A DNA stretch of 64,000 bases from JASJAR01 sp039198225 (GCA_039198225.1 JBCCTQ010000018.1:17382-81381); one strand, 5' to 3'. Shown: positions 25,500-33,719, counted from the first letter of the stretch. The notes: generated from the letters alone by a model not told the origin. Made by a program: numbers and translations.

Positions 25500-26612
25500 T
25501 CAATAGACCACGACCGACCGGATCGATTTCCCTTCATGCATGAGATCGAAGCCCTCATTGATATCATCCAGCGCGAGGGTATGGGTGATCATCGGATCGA
25601 TCTCGATTTTGCCGTCCATGTACCAATCGACGATTTTCGGCACATCCGTCCGGCCCCTCGCCCCACCGAACGCCGTTCCCCGCCAGACCCGCCCGGTCAC
25701 AAGCTGGAAAGGTCGGGTCGAGATCTCCGCCCCCGCCGGGGCGACCCCAATGATGATGCTTTCGCCCCAACCCTTATGGGCGCTTTCCAGGGCGGCCCGC
25801 ATCACGCCCACATTGCCGGTAGCATCGAACGTATAATCGCCGCCGCCCTTGGTCAGATCGACCAGATAAGGCACCAAATCGCCTTCCACCTCGGAGGAAT
25901 TCACGAAATCGGTCATGCCGAACTTTTCGGCCATGGCCTTCCGGCCTGGGTTGATATCGACGCCGACGATCTGATCCGCACCGGCAAGCCGGAGGCCCTG
26001 GATCACGTTCAAACCGATCCCGCCCAAGCCGAAGACGATCGCCCTGGAACCTTCTTCCACCTTCGCGGTGTTGATCACTGCCCCTATGCCGGTTGTCACG
26101 CCGCATCCGATATAACAGATCTTCTCAAAAGGCGCGTCGTCCCGGACCTTCGCCAGGGCAATTTCGGGCAAGACCGTGTGGTTCGAGAACGTCGAGCATC
26201 CCATGTAATGAAGGATCGGATCACCGTCCAAGGTGGAAAACCGGCTGGTCCCGTCGGGCATGACACCTTGGCCTTGGGTCGTACGGATCGCCTGGCAAAG
26301 GTTGGTACGCGGGTGAAGGCAATAATCGCATTCCCGGCACTCGGGCGTGTAAAGTGGGATCACATGGTCACCCTTTTTGACGCTGGTGACGCCTTCGCCC
26401 ACGTCCATCACAACGCCTGCCCCTTCGTGGCCAAGAATGGCCGGGAACATCCCCTCGGGGTCGGCCCCTGAGAGGGTGAACTCATCGGTGTGGCAGATTC
26501 CGGTGGCTTTGATCTCAACGAGGACCTCACCGGCCCTCGGGCCGCCGAGATTTACATCCATGATTTCGAGCGGCTTTCCGGCGGCGGTCGCAACGGCGGC
26601 GCGGGTTTGCAT
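25500..26612 (-). CDS. frmA: S-(hydroxymethyl)glutathione dehydrogenase / class III alcohol dehydrogenase
   Basis: 370 residues from ATG 26612. Oxidises S-hydroxymethylglutathione (the formaldehyde-glutathione adduct) with NAD, and can reduce S-nitrosoglutathione. The catalytic zinc Cys is in TGICHTDEF, with GHEGAGVV next. The structural zinc motif is ECRECDYCLHPRTNLC. The NAD-binding loop is VFGLGGIGLNVIQG, and the class III motif YIGCGVTTGIGAVI is present. The length is standard. It handles formaldehyde in the cytosol, which fits a marine methylotrophic or one-carbon lifestyle. No esterase partner gene is adjacent. Upstream are two tandem hairpins, then apt. Confidence 0.95.
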   Translation of the reverse strand: MQTRAAVATAAGKPLEIMDVNLGGPRAGEVLVEIKATGICHTDEFTLSGADPEGMFPAILGHEGAGVVMDVGEGVTSVKKGDHVIPLYTPECRECDYCLHPRTNLCQAIRTTQGQGVMPDGTSRFSTLDGDPILHYMGCSTFSNHTVLPEIALAKVRDDAPFEKICYIGCGVTTGIGAVINTAKVEEGSRAIVFGLGGIGLNVIQGLRLAGADQIVGVDINPGRKAMAEKFGMTDFVNSSEVEGDLVPYLVDLTKGGGDYTFDATGNVGVMRAALESAHKGWGESIIIGVAPAGAEISTRPFQLVTGRVWRGTAFGGARGRTDVPKIVDWYMDGKIEIDPMITHTLALDDINEGFDLMHEGKSIRSVVVY

Positions 26613-26681
26613 AGTTTTCCCCTCCCTTGGGCGCGATGGGTCGAGCCTGCGCGAATTGCGCCCGGGGATCAACGGGGCGGC

Positions 26682-26700
26682 GATTTCTCAACAAGAAATC
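26682..26700 (-). repeat. Hairpin in the apt-frmA spacer (second of two)
   Basis: Perfect 7-bp stem GATTTCT / AGAAATC with a 5-nt loop, 70 bp before the frmA start. It follows another hairpin at 26704-26726. It could be part of the apt 3' end or of the frmA leader. Confidence 0.45.
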
Positions 26701-26703
26701 GGC

Positions 26704-26726
26704 CCGGAAACCGACCCGGTTTCCGG
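26704..26726 (-). terminator. Strong hairpin directly after apt
   Basis: A perfect 10-bp inverted repeat CCGGAAACCG / CGGTTTCCGG with a 3-nt loop, beginning 3 bp after the apt stop on the minus strand. There is no clean T-run, so termination may rely on the pair of hairpins or on Rho. Confidence 0.5.
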
Positions 26727-26728
26727 CG

Positions 26729-27268
26729 TCAGGCCCCTTCGAACTCACACAAAATGTGAATATCGAAGCCGAGGGCTTTGAGCTTGGCCTGCCCGCCAAG
26801 TTCAGGAAGATCGACAATGAAAGCGCAGCCCACCACATCCGCCCCCATCTGTTCCAGGAGCTTCAGCCCGGCTTCGGCAGTCCCGCCGGTCGCCAAAAGA
26901 TCGTCGACCACCAGGACCTTTTCACCGGGCTCCACCGCATCCTGGTGAATTTCCATCGACGCCTCACCATATTCGAGGGTGTAGTCCTGCGCCAGCGTCG
27001 CGCCCGGCAGTTTGCCCTTCTTTCGGATCGGCACAAATCCCACGGATAATTGGTGGGCGATGGCACCGCCGATGATGAAGCCTCGCGCTTCGAGCCCGAT
27101 TACCTTGTCGATCCGGTCGCCTGCATAGGGGTGAAGCAATTGGTCGATGCACATTCGAAACCCGCGTGGGTCAGCGAACAGCGTCGTCACATCGCGGAAC
27201 ATGATCCCTTCATGGGGGAAATCCACGATCGTACGTATATAGTCTTTGACGGTCTTACCGGGGGCCAT
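26729..27268 (-). CDS. apt: Adenine phosphoribosyltransferase
   Basis: 179 residues of standard length. It salvages adenine by converting adenine and PRPP to AMP in the cytosol. The PRPP-binding loop is VLVVDDLLATGGTAEAGLKL (residues about 118-137). The N-terminal IRTIVDFPHEGIMFRDVTTL is the substrate-contacting part of bacterial APRT, and GLEARGFIIGGAIAHQLSVG holds the conserved Arg-Gly. The start ATG 27268 is the first in frame. A possible tiny ORF lies 73 bp upstream on the same strand. Confidence 0.95.
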   Translation of the reverse strand: MAPGKTVKDYIRTIVDFPHEGIMFRDVTTLFADPRGFRMCIDQLLHPYAGDRIDKVIGLEARGFIIGGAIAHQLSVGFVPIRKKGKLPGATLAQDYTLEYGEASMEIHQDAVEPGEKVLVVDDLLATGGTAEAGLKLLEQMGADVVGCAFIVDLPELGGQAKLKALGFDIHILCEFEGA

Positions 27269-27341
27269 GGGGCGCGCGCTCCGTTGGGTGTTACAGCGCT
27301 AATTTATGTCCCCATGAACCCAACCGGTTCAAGGCGAAGGT

Positions 27342-27458
27342 TCAACCCCGGCGCGAATTCCAGCGCCGGATAAAACCCCAGGGAATCCAACGGGCCTGCG
27401 GCTTAGGCCGATCCAGTCGATGCTGGACCAAGAGAGATTGTGCGGCATGTAGGGTCAT
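27342..27458 (-). CDS. Possible small ORF / leader peptide upstream of apt
   Basis: A 38-codon frame I read by eye, starting MTLHAAQSLLVQHRLDRPKP, with three Trp in the second half (ARWIPWGF, RRW). A GGAAAG lies about 6 bp before its ATG, and an AT-rich promoter-like stretch lies further upstream. It ends 73 bp before apt. It may be a leader peptide or a real micro-protein; there is no known family. Weak evidence. Confidence 0.35.
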   Translation of the reverse strand: MTLHAAQSLLVQHRLDRPKPQARWIPWGFIRRWNSRRG

Positions 27459-27515
27459 TTTTTCTTTCCTCAGTTATCCACCCCCCGCTAAAATCGAATA
27501 GCGACAAGATAGCAG

Positions 27516-27527
27516 ATGTATATACAT
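27516..27527. promoter_or_regulatory. Palindromic site between divergent small genes
   Basis: A perfect 12-bp palindrome ATGTATATACAT in the AT-rich gap between the possible micro-ORF (minus) and the ribbon-helix-helix gene (plus), 31 bp before the latter's start. Its position suits an autoregulatory operator. Confidence 0.4.
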
Positions 27528-27558
27528 TGCATATGAAAGTCAAGGCAGCGAGGACCGG

Positions 27559-27723
27559 TTGATCAAAAAGGACGGTAAAAAGGACGGCAAAAACAGCCAA
27601 TTGGTGTTGCGCCTAAAGAAGGAAGAGCGCGACCAGTTCGTCGCCCTTTGCAAGGATCTCGACACGTCTGCGGCGCGAGAAATTCGCCGTTTCATCCGGA
27701 AATTCATCGACAAGCATGGCTGA
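27559..27723 (+). CDS. Ribbon-helix-helix microprotein (54 residues)
   Basis: Translated by eye. TTG start at 27559 with GAGG about 8 bp upstream. A Lys/Gly/Asp-rich N-terminus (IKKDGKKDGKNSQ) precedes a beta strand LVLRLKKEERDQFVALCKDL and then the helix DTSAAREIRRFIRKFIDKHG. The strand-helix-helix size and pattern match MetJ/Arc-type repressors, which bind DNA as dimers through the strand. No toxin gene is adjacent. A palindrome just upstream suggests autoregulation. The alternative is an antitoxin left without its partner. Confidence 0.6.
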   Translation: MIKKDGKKDGKNSQLVLRLKKEERDQFVALCKDLDTSAAREIRRFIRKFIDKHG

Positions 27724-28167
27724 GCCCAAGGCCGCGCGGCGGACCTCAGCGTCACCCTGATTGCCGCTGCGAAAGCACGGCCCAAAACGTCCCCTCCGTG
27801 TCGAGGCACGAGGGTACCTGACACAGAGGGGTGAGGGGCCAACCGCTGGGGGGGATACCAACCCGGCGCGTGACTTCCGAGCCAGCAAGAGCGGTCTGGA
27901 ATGGGCGTAAACGCCCGTACTGTAGTGAAACTCGTACCCACACTTGCGCGGGGGGTCTCCGCGCCCCTTAACTATGGAAAGGCAACCGGGGCGGCATTGG
28001 GTCGAAACTGTGGCCGAAATGGGGCCCGTCGGATCGGTGGTCCGAGGAGCGCGAAGGCATCGCAGGCCGATCAGAGATTAAAATGTAATTAAAACAATAT
28101 TTTATATAATTCTTATTGACCGGGCGCGCCAGTGTCGCCGGATCCGCGCCAATCCGTTTCTCGGTGC
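27724..28167. ncRNA. Hairpin-rich non-coding stretch, possible structured RNA (444 bp)
   Basis: No convincing ORF on either strand between the RHH gene and rppH, which are convergent. Several strong inverted repeats occur. A stem with a GAAA tetraloop lies at 27763-27781. A long hairpin at 27791-27831 has 14 paired bases with one mismatch and one bulge. GGGCG/CGCCC around a TAAA loop lies at 27903-27916. GCGCGG/CCGCGC lies at 27946-27964. From about 28078 the sequence becomes very AT-rich (to 28122). The GNRA-type loop reads correctly on the plus strand. I could not match it to tmRNA, 6S, RNase P or SRP RNA. Transcription is unproven. Confidence 0.4.
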
Positions 28168-28638
28168 CTAGCTGCCCAGAAATTGGCTAAAGTGTGAAAA
28201 GACCTCGCGGTAGATCGGCCGCTTGAAGCCCACAATCGCGTCAATCGCAGTATCGCTATCTGCCCAGCGCCACGCGGCAAACTCGGTCTGATCGAGGGAG
28301 ATATCGCCGTCTCTCCCTGAATAGCGTAACAAGAACCAACGTTGGGTTTGCCCTCGGTATCGGCCTCTAAAGGCCCCTCCGCGGATCTCTGGCGGGAGGT
28401 CGTAGGAGAGCCAGTCGGGATGTTCGGCGAGGATTTCGACGGCCTGAGGCTGAATGCCGGTTTCTTCCTGAAGTTCCCGTAGGGCCGCGTCCCGAGGCGC
28501 TTCGCCTTCGTCGATCCCGCCTTGGGGCATTTGCCAGGCCCCAGGATGCCCTTTCCGCTCGCCCAAAAAAATGAGCCCCGCCGGATTGGCGAGGACTATG
28601 CCGACACAAGGCCGGTAGGGGAGATCGGCGGGGGACAT
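28168..28638 (-). CDS. rppH: RNA pyrophosphohydrolase (Nudix)
   Basis: 156 residues from ATG 28638; the frame is open upstream, but that part is antisense-like and overlaps ctpA. The Nudix box is GGIDEGEAPRDAALRELQEE followed by TG (G-x5-E-x7-REUxEExGU). RppH-type surroundings include LPYRPCVGIVLANPAGLIFL, GAWQMPQGG and FKRPIYREV near the end. It removes pyrophosphate from 5'-triphosphorylated transcripts to start mRNA decay, and in relatives also acts on dinucleoside polyphosphates. It starts 22 bp after the ctpA stop and ends the gpmI-envC-ctpA-rppH series. Confidence 0.92.
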   Translation of the reverse strand: MSPADLPYRPCVGIVLANPAGLIFLGERKGHPGAWQMPQGGIDEGEAPRDAALRELQEETGIQPQAVEILAEHPDWLSYDLPPEIRGGAFRGRYRGQTQRWFLLRYSGRDGDISLDQTEFAAWRWADSDTAIDAIVGFKRPIYREVFSHFSQFLGS

Positions 28639-28660
28639 GTCTCCCCCGCCGGGTTTTGGG

Positions 28661-30025
28661 TCAGTTCCCACGCGCCGATTGGATGACGTATTCGGGGCCG
28701 AGGGCCGAGAGCCCTTTGAGAATGTCGATCGCGTAGGCGAGTTGGTAATCCTCTTCCCGAAGTTCGGCCGTTGCTTCGGCTTTCTCCCGGTCCGCTTCGA
28801 TCTGACGGATCTCGTCTTCGGAGAGGCTGTCATTGGAAAGCCGTCCCCGGAGATCGGCCTCGGACCGGTCACGGCGCGCCGCGCTTTCGTCCTCTTCTTC
28901 CTCAAGCCCAATTGGACGCGGCGGCTGTTCGACCACGATGTCGGGTGACACGCCAAGGGCCTGGATCGAGCGGCCAGAGGGAGTGTAGTAACGTGCGGTC
29001 GTCAAACGCATGGCCCCGCCGCCCCGGAGTGGCTGGACCGTTTGAACCGAGCCCTTACCGAAGGATTTGGTGCCGACGACCACCGCGCGGCGATGGTCCT
29101 GGAGCGCGCCAGCAACGATTTCAGACGCCGAAGCCGACCCGCCGTTGATCAACACAACGATGGGTTTGCCTTCCGCAAGATCGCCGTCGGTGGCGTTGAA
29201 CCGGTCACCATCTTGCGGGTCGCGGCCCCGGGTCGAGACGATCTCGCCCGCATCGAGGAAGGCGTCGGAGACCTGGATCGCCGCCGGGAGGAGCCCGCCG
29301 GGGTTGTTCCGAAGGTCGATGATGAAGCCGTTGACGTTGTCCATCCCGCCGAGATCCTCAACTTCTTTGGCAAGGCCCGCCTGGAGGTTGGGGTGGGTTT
29401 GATCGTTAAACGTGGTGATCCGGAGGACCACCGTGTCTTGGACATTGCGGGTCCGAACGGCGGTCAGTTTGATCGTGTCGCGGATGATCGAGACGTCGAA
29501 AGGTTCGGGGGCGTTTTCACGGACGATCGTGACGATGATCTCAGAACCGACCACGCCCCGCATCAACTCAACCGCCTCGTCGAGCGTGAGGCCGAGCACA
29601 CTTTCGCCGTCCACATGGGTGATGAAATCGCCCGCTTCGATGCCCGCATCGTCCGCCGGGGTGCCGTCGATGGGCGAGACGACTTTTACAAAGCCCTCTT
29701 CCTGGGTCACTTCGATGCCGAGCCCGCCAAACTCGCCCCGCGTTTGGACGCGCATATCGGCCGCGTCATCGGCGGTGAGGAACCCGGAATGGGGGTCGAG
29801 CGAGGTGAGCATGCCGTTGATCGCGGCTTCGATGAGTTCGCTTTCATCGACCTCCTCGACATATTGGGCGCGGATCCGCTCGAAAATGTCACCAAAGAGG
29901 TCGAGCTGCTCGTATACGGATGTCTTGCGGCCAGCCTCCTGGGCCACCAGGGGCCCGGCGACTTGGGTGGTGAGGACCGCGCCTGCCAGAACGCCGCCGA
30001 CGGCGGCCAATGCGAACTTTTTCAT
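28661..30025 (-). CDS. ctpA: C-terminal processing peptidase, S41 family
   Basis: 454 residues. The N-terminal signal or anchor is MKKFALAAVGGVLAGAVL. A PDZ domain spans about residues 90-170 (FGGLGIEVTQEEGFVKVVSP). The protease domain has the catalytic Ser in GGSASASEIVAGAL and the Lys in GTKSFGKGSVQ. The C-terminal tail is acidic and charged. It is a periplasmic serine protease that trims the C-termini of exported proteins. In relatives it works on peptidoglycan hydrolases, which fits its position directly after the EnvC-like gene (11 bp gap). Confidence 0.93.
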   Translation of the reverse strand: MKKFALAAVGGVLAGAVLTTQVAGPLVAQEAGRKTSVYEQLDLFGDIFERIRAQYVEEVDESELIEAAINGMLTSLDPHSGFLTADDAADMRVQTRGEFGGLGIEVTQEEGFVKVVSPIDGTPADDAGIEAGDFITHVDGESVLGLTLDEAVELMRGVVGSEIIVTIVRENAPEPFDVSIIRDTIKLTAVRTRNVQDTVVLRITTFNDQTHPNLQAGLAKEVEDLGGMDNVNGFIIDLRNNPGGLLPAAIQVSDAFLDAGEIVSTRGRDPQDGDRFNATDGDLAEGKPIVVLINGGSASASEIVAGALQDHRRAVVVGTKSFGKGSVQTVQPLRGGGAMRLTTARYYTPSGRSIQALGVSPDIVVEQPPRPIGLEEEEDESAARRDRSEADLRGRLSNDSLSEDEIRQIEADREKAEATAELREEDYQLAYAIDILKGLSALGPEYVIQSARGN

Positions 30026-30036
30026 ACTACTCCGTC

Positions 30037-31143
30037 CTATTCGACTTCAGCGATGCGGAACCATCCTGCCGGATCCACGGGTGTGTTGGCTTCTCTTGCT
30101 TCAATATAAAGCGTCTCACTTGCGGCTTGGCCACTGCCTTGGCTGTTTTTGCCGAGATTTCCTTCGAAACTGTTCCCAAGGCCGGGCATCAAACCCAAGG
30201 CTGCGCCCTTATTAACCACGTCTCCAGGCCCAACGAGCAGATCGCCGAGGCCAGCGAGCACCAATAGATAGCCGGTTTCGGGTTCGATGATAATCACGTT
30301 TCCGTAGTCCAAAAGGGGCCCGGCATAGCGGATTGTTGACGGGCTGATGGCGGTGACAAGGGCGCGGGGTTGGGTCGCGATGACCCAGCCCGGACGATCG
30401 ATCCCCGCCGCATCCCGCTCGCCCGCCGCCCGAAGCCGCCGACCGGAAACCGGAAGCGGCAATTCCCCGAGGGAGGCTTCGAACGCGTTTCCGGGGCTTA
30501 TGCCTTGGCTCGAAAGTCCGGCCGCGAACCCGTCGAGCGTATCGGCGGCATCAAGAAGGGCCGCCATGGCGGCCGCGTCGGTCGCGACCCTTTGGGGGAG
30601 TTCCTTACGGGCCGCCATGGCCGCGGTAAGCTCCGTGCGCGCTGCTTCGACACCAGCGAGACCATCGGCAAGGGTCCCTTGGGCCTTTTCGCGGATCGCG
30701 GTCAGCGCGGCGAGGTTTTCGAGAAGGCCTTTGATCTCGGCCACCTCGGCCTGAAGTGCCGGAGCCACGTCACCGGCCACCATCCCGGCCCGGGCGGTCT
30801 CCAAAGGCCCCGAGGGATGCAAAAGAAGGAAGGTCTCAGGCTCTGCGCGCAGGCTGGTCAGCACCGCAAGGATGCGGGCAAATTGGTCTTCGCGGGCGGC
30901 GAGTGCGGTTTCAAGGACCCGCTCTTCGCTCCGCCCATCGCGGATCGCAGCCCGAAACGCGGCGAGCCCGGCCTCATAGGCCTTGATCGTCTCCGTAAGG
31001 GCGGCCACCCGGTCACGCCGCCCCGTGGCCGCGTCAAGCGACAGCCGCGCTTCCCGGAGCGCTGCACTCGCCCTCTCTGCATCGGCCACCGGGTCTGCGG
31101 CGGCCGGCAAGGCGGCAAGAACAAGCGCGAGGGCCCAGCGCAT
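30037..31143 (-). CDS. EnvC-like murein hydrolase activator (degenerate LytM)
   Basis: 368 residues from ATG 31143, which overlaps the gpmI stop (TGATG). A signal peptide (MRWALALVLAALPAAADP) is followed by about 200 residues of Ala/Glu/Arg-rich coiled coil. The C-terminal M23 fold shows YGNVIIIEPETGYLLVLAGL, then GDVVNKGAALGLMPG. The zinc ligands of active LytM enzymes (the His of the IDHG and the HxH motifs) are replaced, so it probably activates amidases rather than cutting peptidoglycan itself, as EnvC does in daughter-cell separation. Periplasmic. Confidence 0.85.
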   Translation of the reverse strand: MRWALALVLAALPAAADPVADAERASAALREARLSLDAATGRRDRVAALTETIKAYEAGLAAFRAAIRDGRSEERVLETALAAREDQFARILAVLTSLRAEPETFLLLHPSGPLETARAGMVAGDVAPALQAEVAEIKGLLENLAALTAIREKAQGTLADGLAGVEAARTELTAAMAARKELPQRVATDAAAMAALLDAADTLDGFAAGLSSQGISPGNAFEASLGELPLPVSGRRLRAAGERDAAGIDRPGWVIATQPRALVTAISPSTIRYAGPLLDYGNVIIIEPETGYLLVLAGLGDLLVGPGDVVNKGAALGLMPGLGNSFEGNLGKNSQGSGQAASETLYIEAREANTPVDPAGWFRIAEVE

Positions 31144-32663
31144 CAGAGGCGGATCAAGCTCTGGCCGGTCATCTCCGGCGGGGCGTCGAGGCCCATGAGA
31201 TCGAGAAGCGTCGGCGCAAGATCGGCCAGGCGCCCATCGGCAAGCCCTGCGCCCTCGGGCCCGCCCACGAGGATCACCGGCACAAGGTTGGTTGTATGGG
31301 CCGTGTGGGGCCCGCCGGTTTCGGGATCGACCATGGTTTCGCAATTGCCGTGATCGGCCGTCACGACCATAGCTCCGCCCTGGGCGTCGAGGGCCGCCAC
31401 CGCCCGGCCGAGCCCCTGGTCCACCGCCTCGCAGGCCTTGATTGCAGCGCCAAGGTCCCCGGTATGGCCCACCATGTCGGGGTTGGCGTAATTGACGACG
31501 ATCAGGTCATACCCCCCGGCGATTGCCCCAACGAGTTGATCGGAGACCTCTTCGGCCGACATTTCGGGCTGAAGATCATAGGTCGCGACCTTGGGCGACG
31601 GCGCCATATAGCGCTCCTCCCCCTCCTCGGGTGCTTCTTTGCCACCGTTAAGAAAAAAGGTCACGTGGGGGTATTTCTCGGTCTCGGCGAGGCGAAACTG
31701 GCGGAGCCCTTTCGCCGCGACCCAGGCGCCGAGCGTATTGACGATCTTTTTCTTTGGAAAAACCGTGGTCATGAAGGCGTTGTGGGCGTCTGAATAATCG
31801 ACCATGCCGAGATGGGCCGCGAGCTTGGGCCGGCGGCCGGTCTCAAAATCGTCAAAAGCAGGATCACCGATGGCCGACAGGATCTCCCGGGCCCGGTCGG
31901 CGCGGAAATTGATGAAAAACAGCCCATCGCCGTCGCCCATGCCGCTATAGGACCCAAGGACTGTGGGCGGGATGAATTCGTCTGTCTTATCATTGGCATA
32001 GGAATGGTCGAGGGCGGTGAGTTCGTTGTCGGCCGCTTCGCCTTGGCCTTTGACGACGGCCCTGTATGCCAGTGCAACCCGGTCCCAACGCTTGTCGCGG
32101 TCCATCGCATAATACCGGCCCGAAAGTGTCGCGATCTCCGCGCCCGCCGGGAGGCCATCCCGGAGCGCGGCGAGGTAGTCGCGCGCCGAGGCAGGTGGCA
32201 CGTCACGGCCATCGGTTATGGCGTGGATTTTCACGGTAAGGCCTCGGTTGGCCAGGGCTTTGGCTGCGGCGATCATATGGTCCTGGTGGGAATGAACCCC
32301 GCCATCGGAGACAAGTCCCGCAAGATGGGCCACGCCAGACCCGTTTTTCACGCGCTCGGCGAAGTCCAAGAGAGCAGGTTCTTCGAAGAACGAGCCGTCC
32401 TCGATGGCAAGATCGATCTGGCCGAGATCCATCGCCACGACCCGACCAGCGCCGATATTGGTATGGCCCACTTCGGAATTGCCCATCTGTCCCTTGGGGA
32501 GGCCCACATCGTTGCCATGGGTCACGAGACGGGCATGTGGGCAGGTGTCCATCAGCCGGTCGAATGTTGGGGTATTCGCGCGCGCGGGTGCGTTGGCAGA
32601 AATGTCAGAGTTGATCCCCCAACCGTCTAGTATGCAGAGAACAACCGGTTTCGGCGGGGTCAT
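31143..32663 (-). CDS. gpmI: 2,3-bisphosphoglycerate-independent phosphoglycerate mutase
   Basis: 506 residues of usual length. It interconverts 3- and 2-phosphoglycerate in glycolysis through a phosphoserine intermediate and needs manganese. The N-terminal metal motif is VLCILDGWG, and the catalytic Ser lies in KGQMGNSEVGHTNIGAGRVV. Family blocks are GLVSDGGVHSHQDHM, HAITDGRDVPP, LSGRYYAMDRDKRWDR, FINFRADRARE, ANPDMVGHTG and VVTADHGNCETM. It is followed with a 1-bp type overlap by the EnvC-like gene and preceded by rlmH, a conserved order in this lineage. Confidence 0.96.
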   Translation of the reverse strand: MTPPKPVVLCILDGWGINSDISANAPARANTPTFDRLMDTCPHARLVTHGNDVGLPKGQMGNSEVGHTNIGAGRVVAMDLGQIDLAIEDGSFFEEPALLDFAERVKNGSGVAHLAGLVSDGGVHSHQDHMIAAAKALANRGLTVKIHAITDGRDVPPASARDYLAALRDGLPAGAEIATLSGRYYAMDRDKRWDRVALAYRAVVKGQGEAADNELTALDHSYANDKTDEFIPPTVLGSYSGMGDGDGLFFINFRADRAREILSAIGDPAFDDFETGRRPKLAAHLGMVDYSDAHNAFMTTVFPKKKIVNTLGAWVAAKGLRQFRLAETEKYPHVTFFLNGGKEAPEEGEERYMAPSPKVATYDLQPEMSAEEVSDQLVGAIAGGYDLIVVNYANPDMVGHTGDLGAAIKACEAVDQGLGRAVAALDAQGGAMVVTADHGNCETMVDPETGGPHTAHTTNLVPVILVGGPEGAGLADGRLADLAPTLLDLMGLDAPPEMTGQSLIRL

Positions 32664-32708
32664 CTCAAGTCCTGTTATTGGGCCGTTCGGGCCGCTTTAA
32701 CCACGGTC

Positions 32709-33179
32709 TCAACTTCGGTGATAGGGCGATCCGGCGAGGATCGAGGCCGCGCGGTAAAGTTGCTCAGCAAGCATGGCGCGAGCGAGCTTGTGTGGCCAGA
32801 CCATGGGGCCGAAGGAGAGCCGGTGATCTGCTTCGGCCACGAGCCCGGGTGCAAGACCGTCTGCTCCGCCGATGAGAAACACAAGATCCCGCGTGCCGCG
32901 GTCCCGGTGCTCGGCCAGAAGGGCGGCAAAGTCCGGCGAGGCCATGGTTTTCCCCCGCTCATCGAGGGCAATTACCACACCGTTTTCGGGCAGAGCCTTC
33001 CGCAGAAGGGCCGCTTCGGCCTCTTTTCCCCGGTCTTGGCGGTCTTCCACTTCGTCGAGATCAACCGCCCGTATCCCGAGGTTCCGGCCGAGTTTCTCGG
33101 CCCGCCCGGCATAATCGGCCACAAGGTCGCGTTCCGGGCCCGCCCGGAGGCGCCCGACCGCCACGATGCGGATCCGCAT
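32709..33179 (-). CDS. rlmH: 23S rRNA (pseudouridine1915-N3)-methyltransferase RlmH
   Basis: 156 residues, standard for this SPOUT-class enzyme that methylates pseudouridine 1915 in helix 69 of 23S rRNA within the assembled ribosome. Signatures are LDERGKTMASPDFAALLAEH, then FLIGGADGLAPGL (SAM-binding trefoil knot) and the C-terminal HKLARAMLAEQLYRAASILA plus GSPYHR. It starts 1 bp after the rsfS stop, so the two ribosome-related genes are coupled. Confidence 0.95.
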   Translation of the reverse strand: MRIRIVAVGRLRAGPERDLVADYAGRAEKLGRNLGIRAVDLDEVEDRQDRGKEAEAALLRKALPENGVVIALDERGKTMASPDFAALLAEHRDRGTRDLVFLIGGADGLAPGLVAEADHRLSFGPMVWPHKLARAMLAEQLYRAASILAGSPYHRS

Positions 33180-33180
33180 C

Positions 33181-33603
33181 TTAGGCGCGGGCCGCCGTCT
33201 CCGCCGGGGTCAGCCACATCTTTTCGAGCTGATAGAATTCCCGCACTTCGGGTCGGAACACATGGACGATCACGTCGCCCGCATCGATCAGCACCCAATC
33301 GGAGGCGTCCTTGCCTTCGATTTTGCAGATGACGCCGAGCTCTTGCTTCAAACGATCAACCATCTTCTCCGAAATCGACGCAACTTGCCGCGACGACCGG
33401 CCCGAGGCGATGACCATGTAATCGGCCATTTCGGACTTCCCGCTCAGGTCCACCTGAACGACGTCTTCGGCTTTGTCGTCTTCGAGGGATGAAATGATCC
33501 GCGCCAGGATCTTCTCGCTGGTCGCGGAACCGGTGGCACCGCTGGGCGGGCCGGCCGGGGTGTGGGCGGGCGCGTTCGCGGCCGCTCTGTTGGTATCAGC
33601 CAG
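33181..33603 (-). CDS. rsfS: Ribosomal silencing factor RsfS (likely CTG start)
   Basis: RsfS binds uL14 and blocks 30S-50S joining in starvation. The core is KAEDVVQVDLSGKSEMADYM, then VIASGRSSRQVASISEKMVD, ending DAGDVIVHVFRPEVREFYQL. The first ATG/GTG in frame is GTG 33453, inside the conserved core, so that start would cut the domain. The frame is open back to a TGA just upstream of a perfect Shine-Dalgarno AAGGAGG (33612-33618). Eight bases after it is an in-frame CTG at 33603, and a TTG in between is out of frame. I therefore place the start at CTG, giving 140 residues with an Ala/Pro-rich N-terminus. It is coupled to rlmH. Confidence 0.85.
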   Translation of the reverse strand: MADTNRAAANAPAHTPAGPPSGATGSATSEKILARIISSLEDDKAEDVVQVDLSGKSEMADYMVIASGRSSRQVASISEKMVDRLKQELGVICKIEGKDASDWVLIDAGDVIVHVFRPEVREFYQLEKMWLTPAETAARA

Positions 33604-33611
33604 ATCAAGGT

Positions 33612-33618
33612 CCTCCTT
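33612..33618 (-). promoter_or_regulatory. Strong Shine-Dalgarno of rsfS
   Basis: AAGGAGG on the minus strand, 8 nt before the CTG at 33603. It decides the start because no ATG, GTG or TTG in the rsfS frame lies at a usable distance. Confidence 0.7.
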
Positions 33619-33719
33619 TGCAGCGTGTCACCCGTCGCGACACTCCGGCGATAGCAGAAAGGTAACACTCGATTCGTGACTTCTCAATGACGGCAAAAAG
33701 ACTGTTTTATTTCAGTATT

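Noticed and set aside
27724..28125. tmRNA, 6S RNA, RNase P or SRP RNA
   Set aside because: Searched by eye for a tRNA-like acceptor end, the GAGGAAAGTC core and the SRP tetraloop region; none is present, so only a generic structured-RNA call is made.
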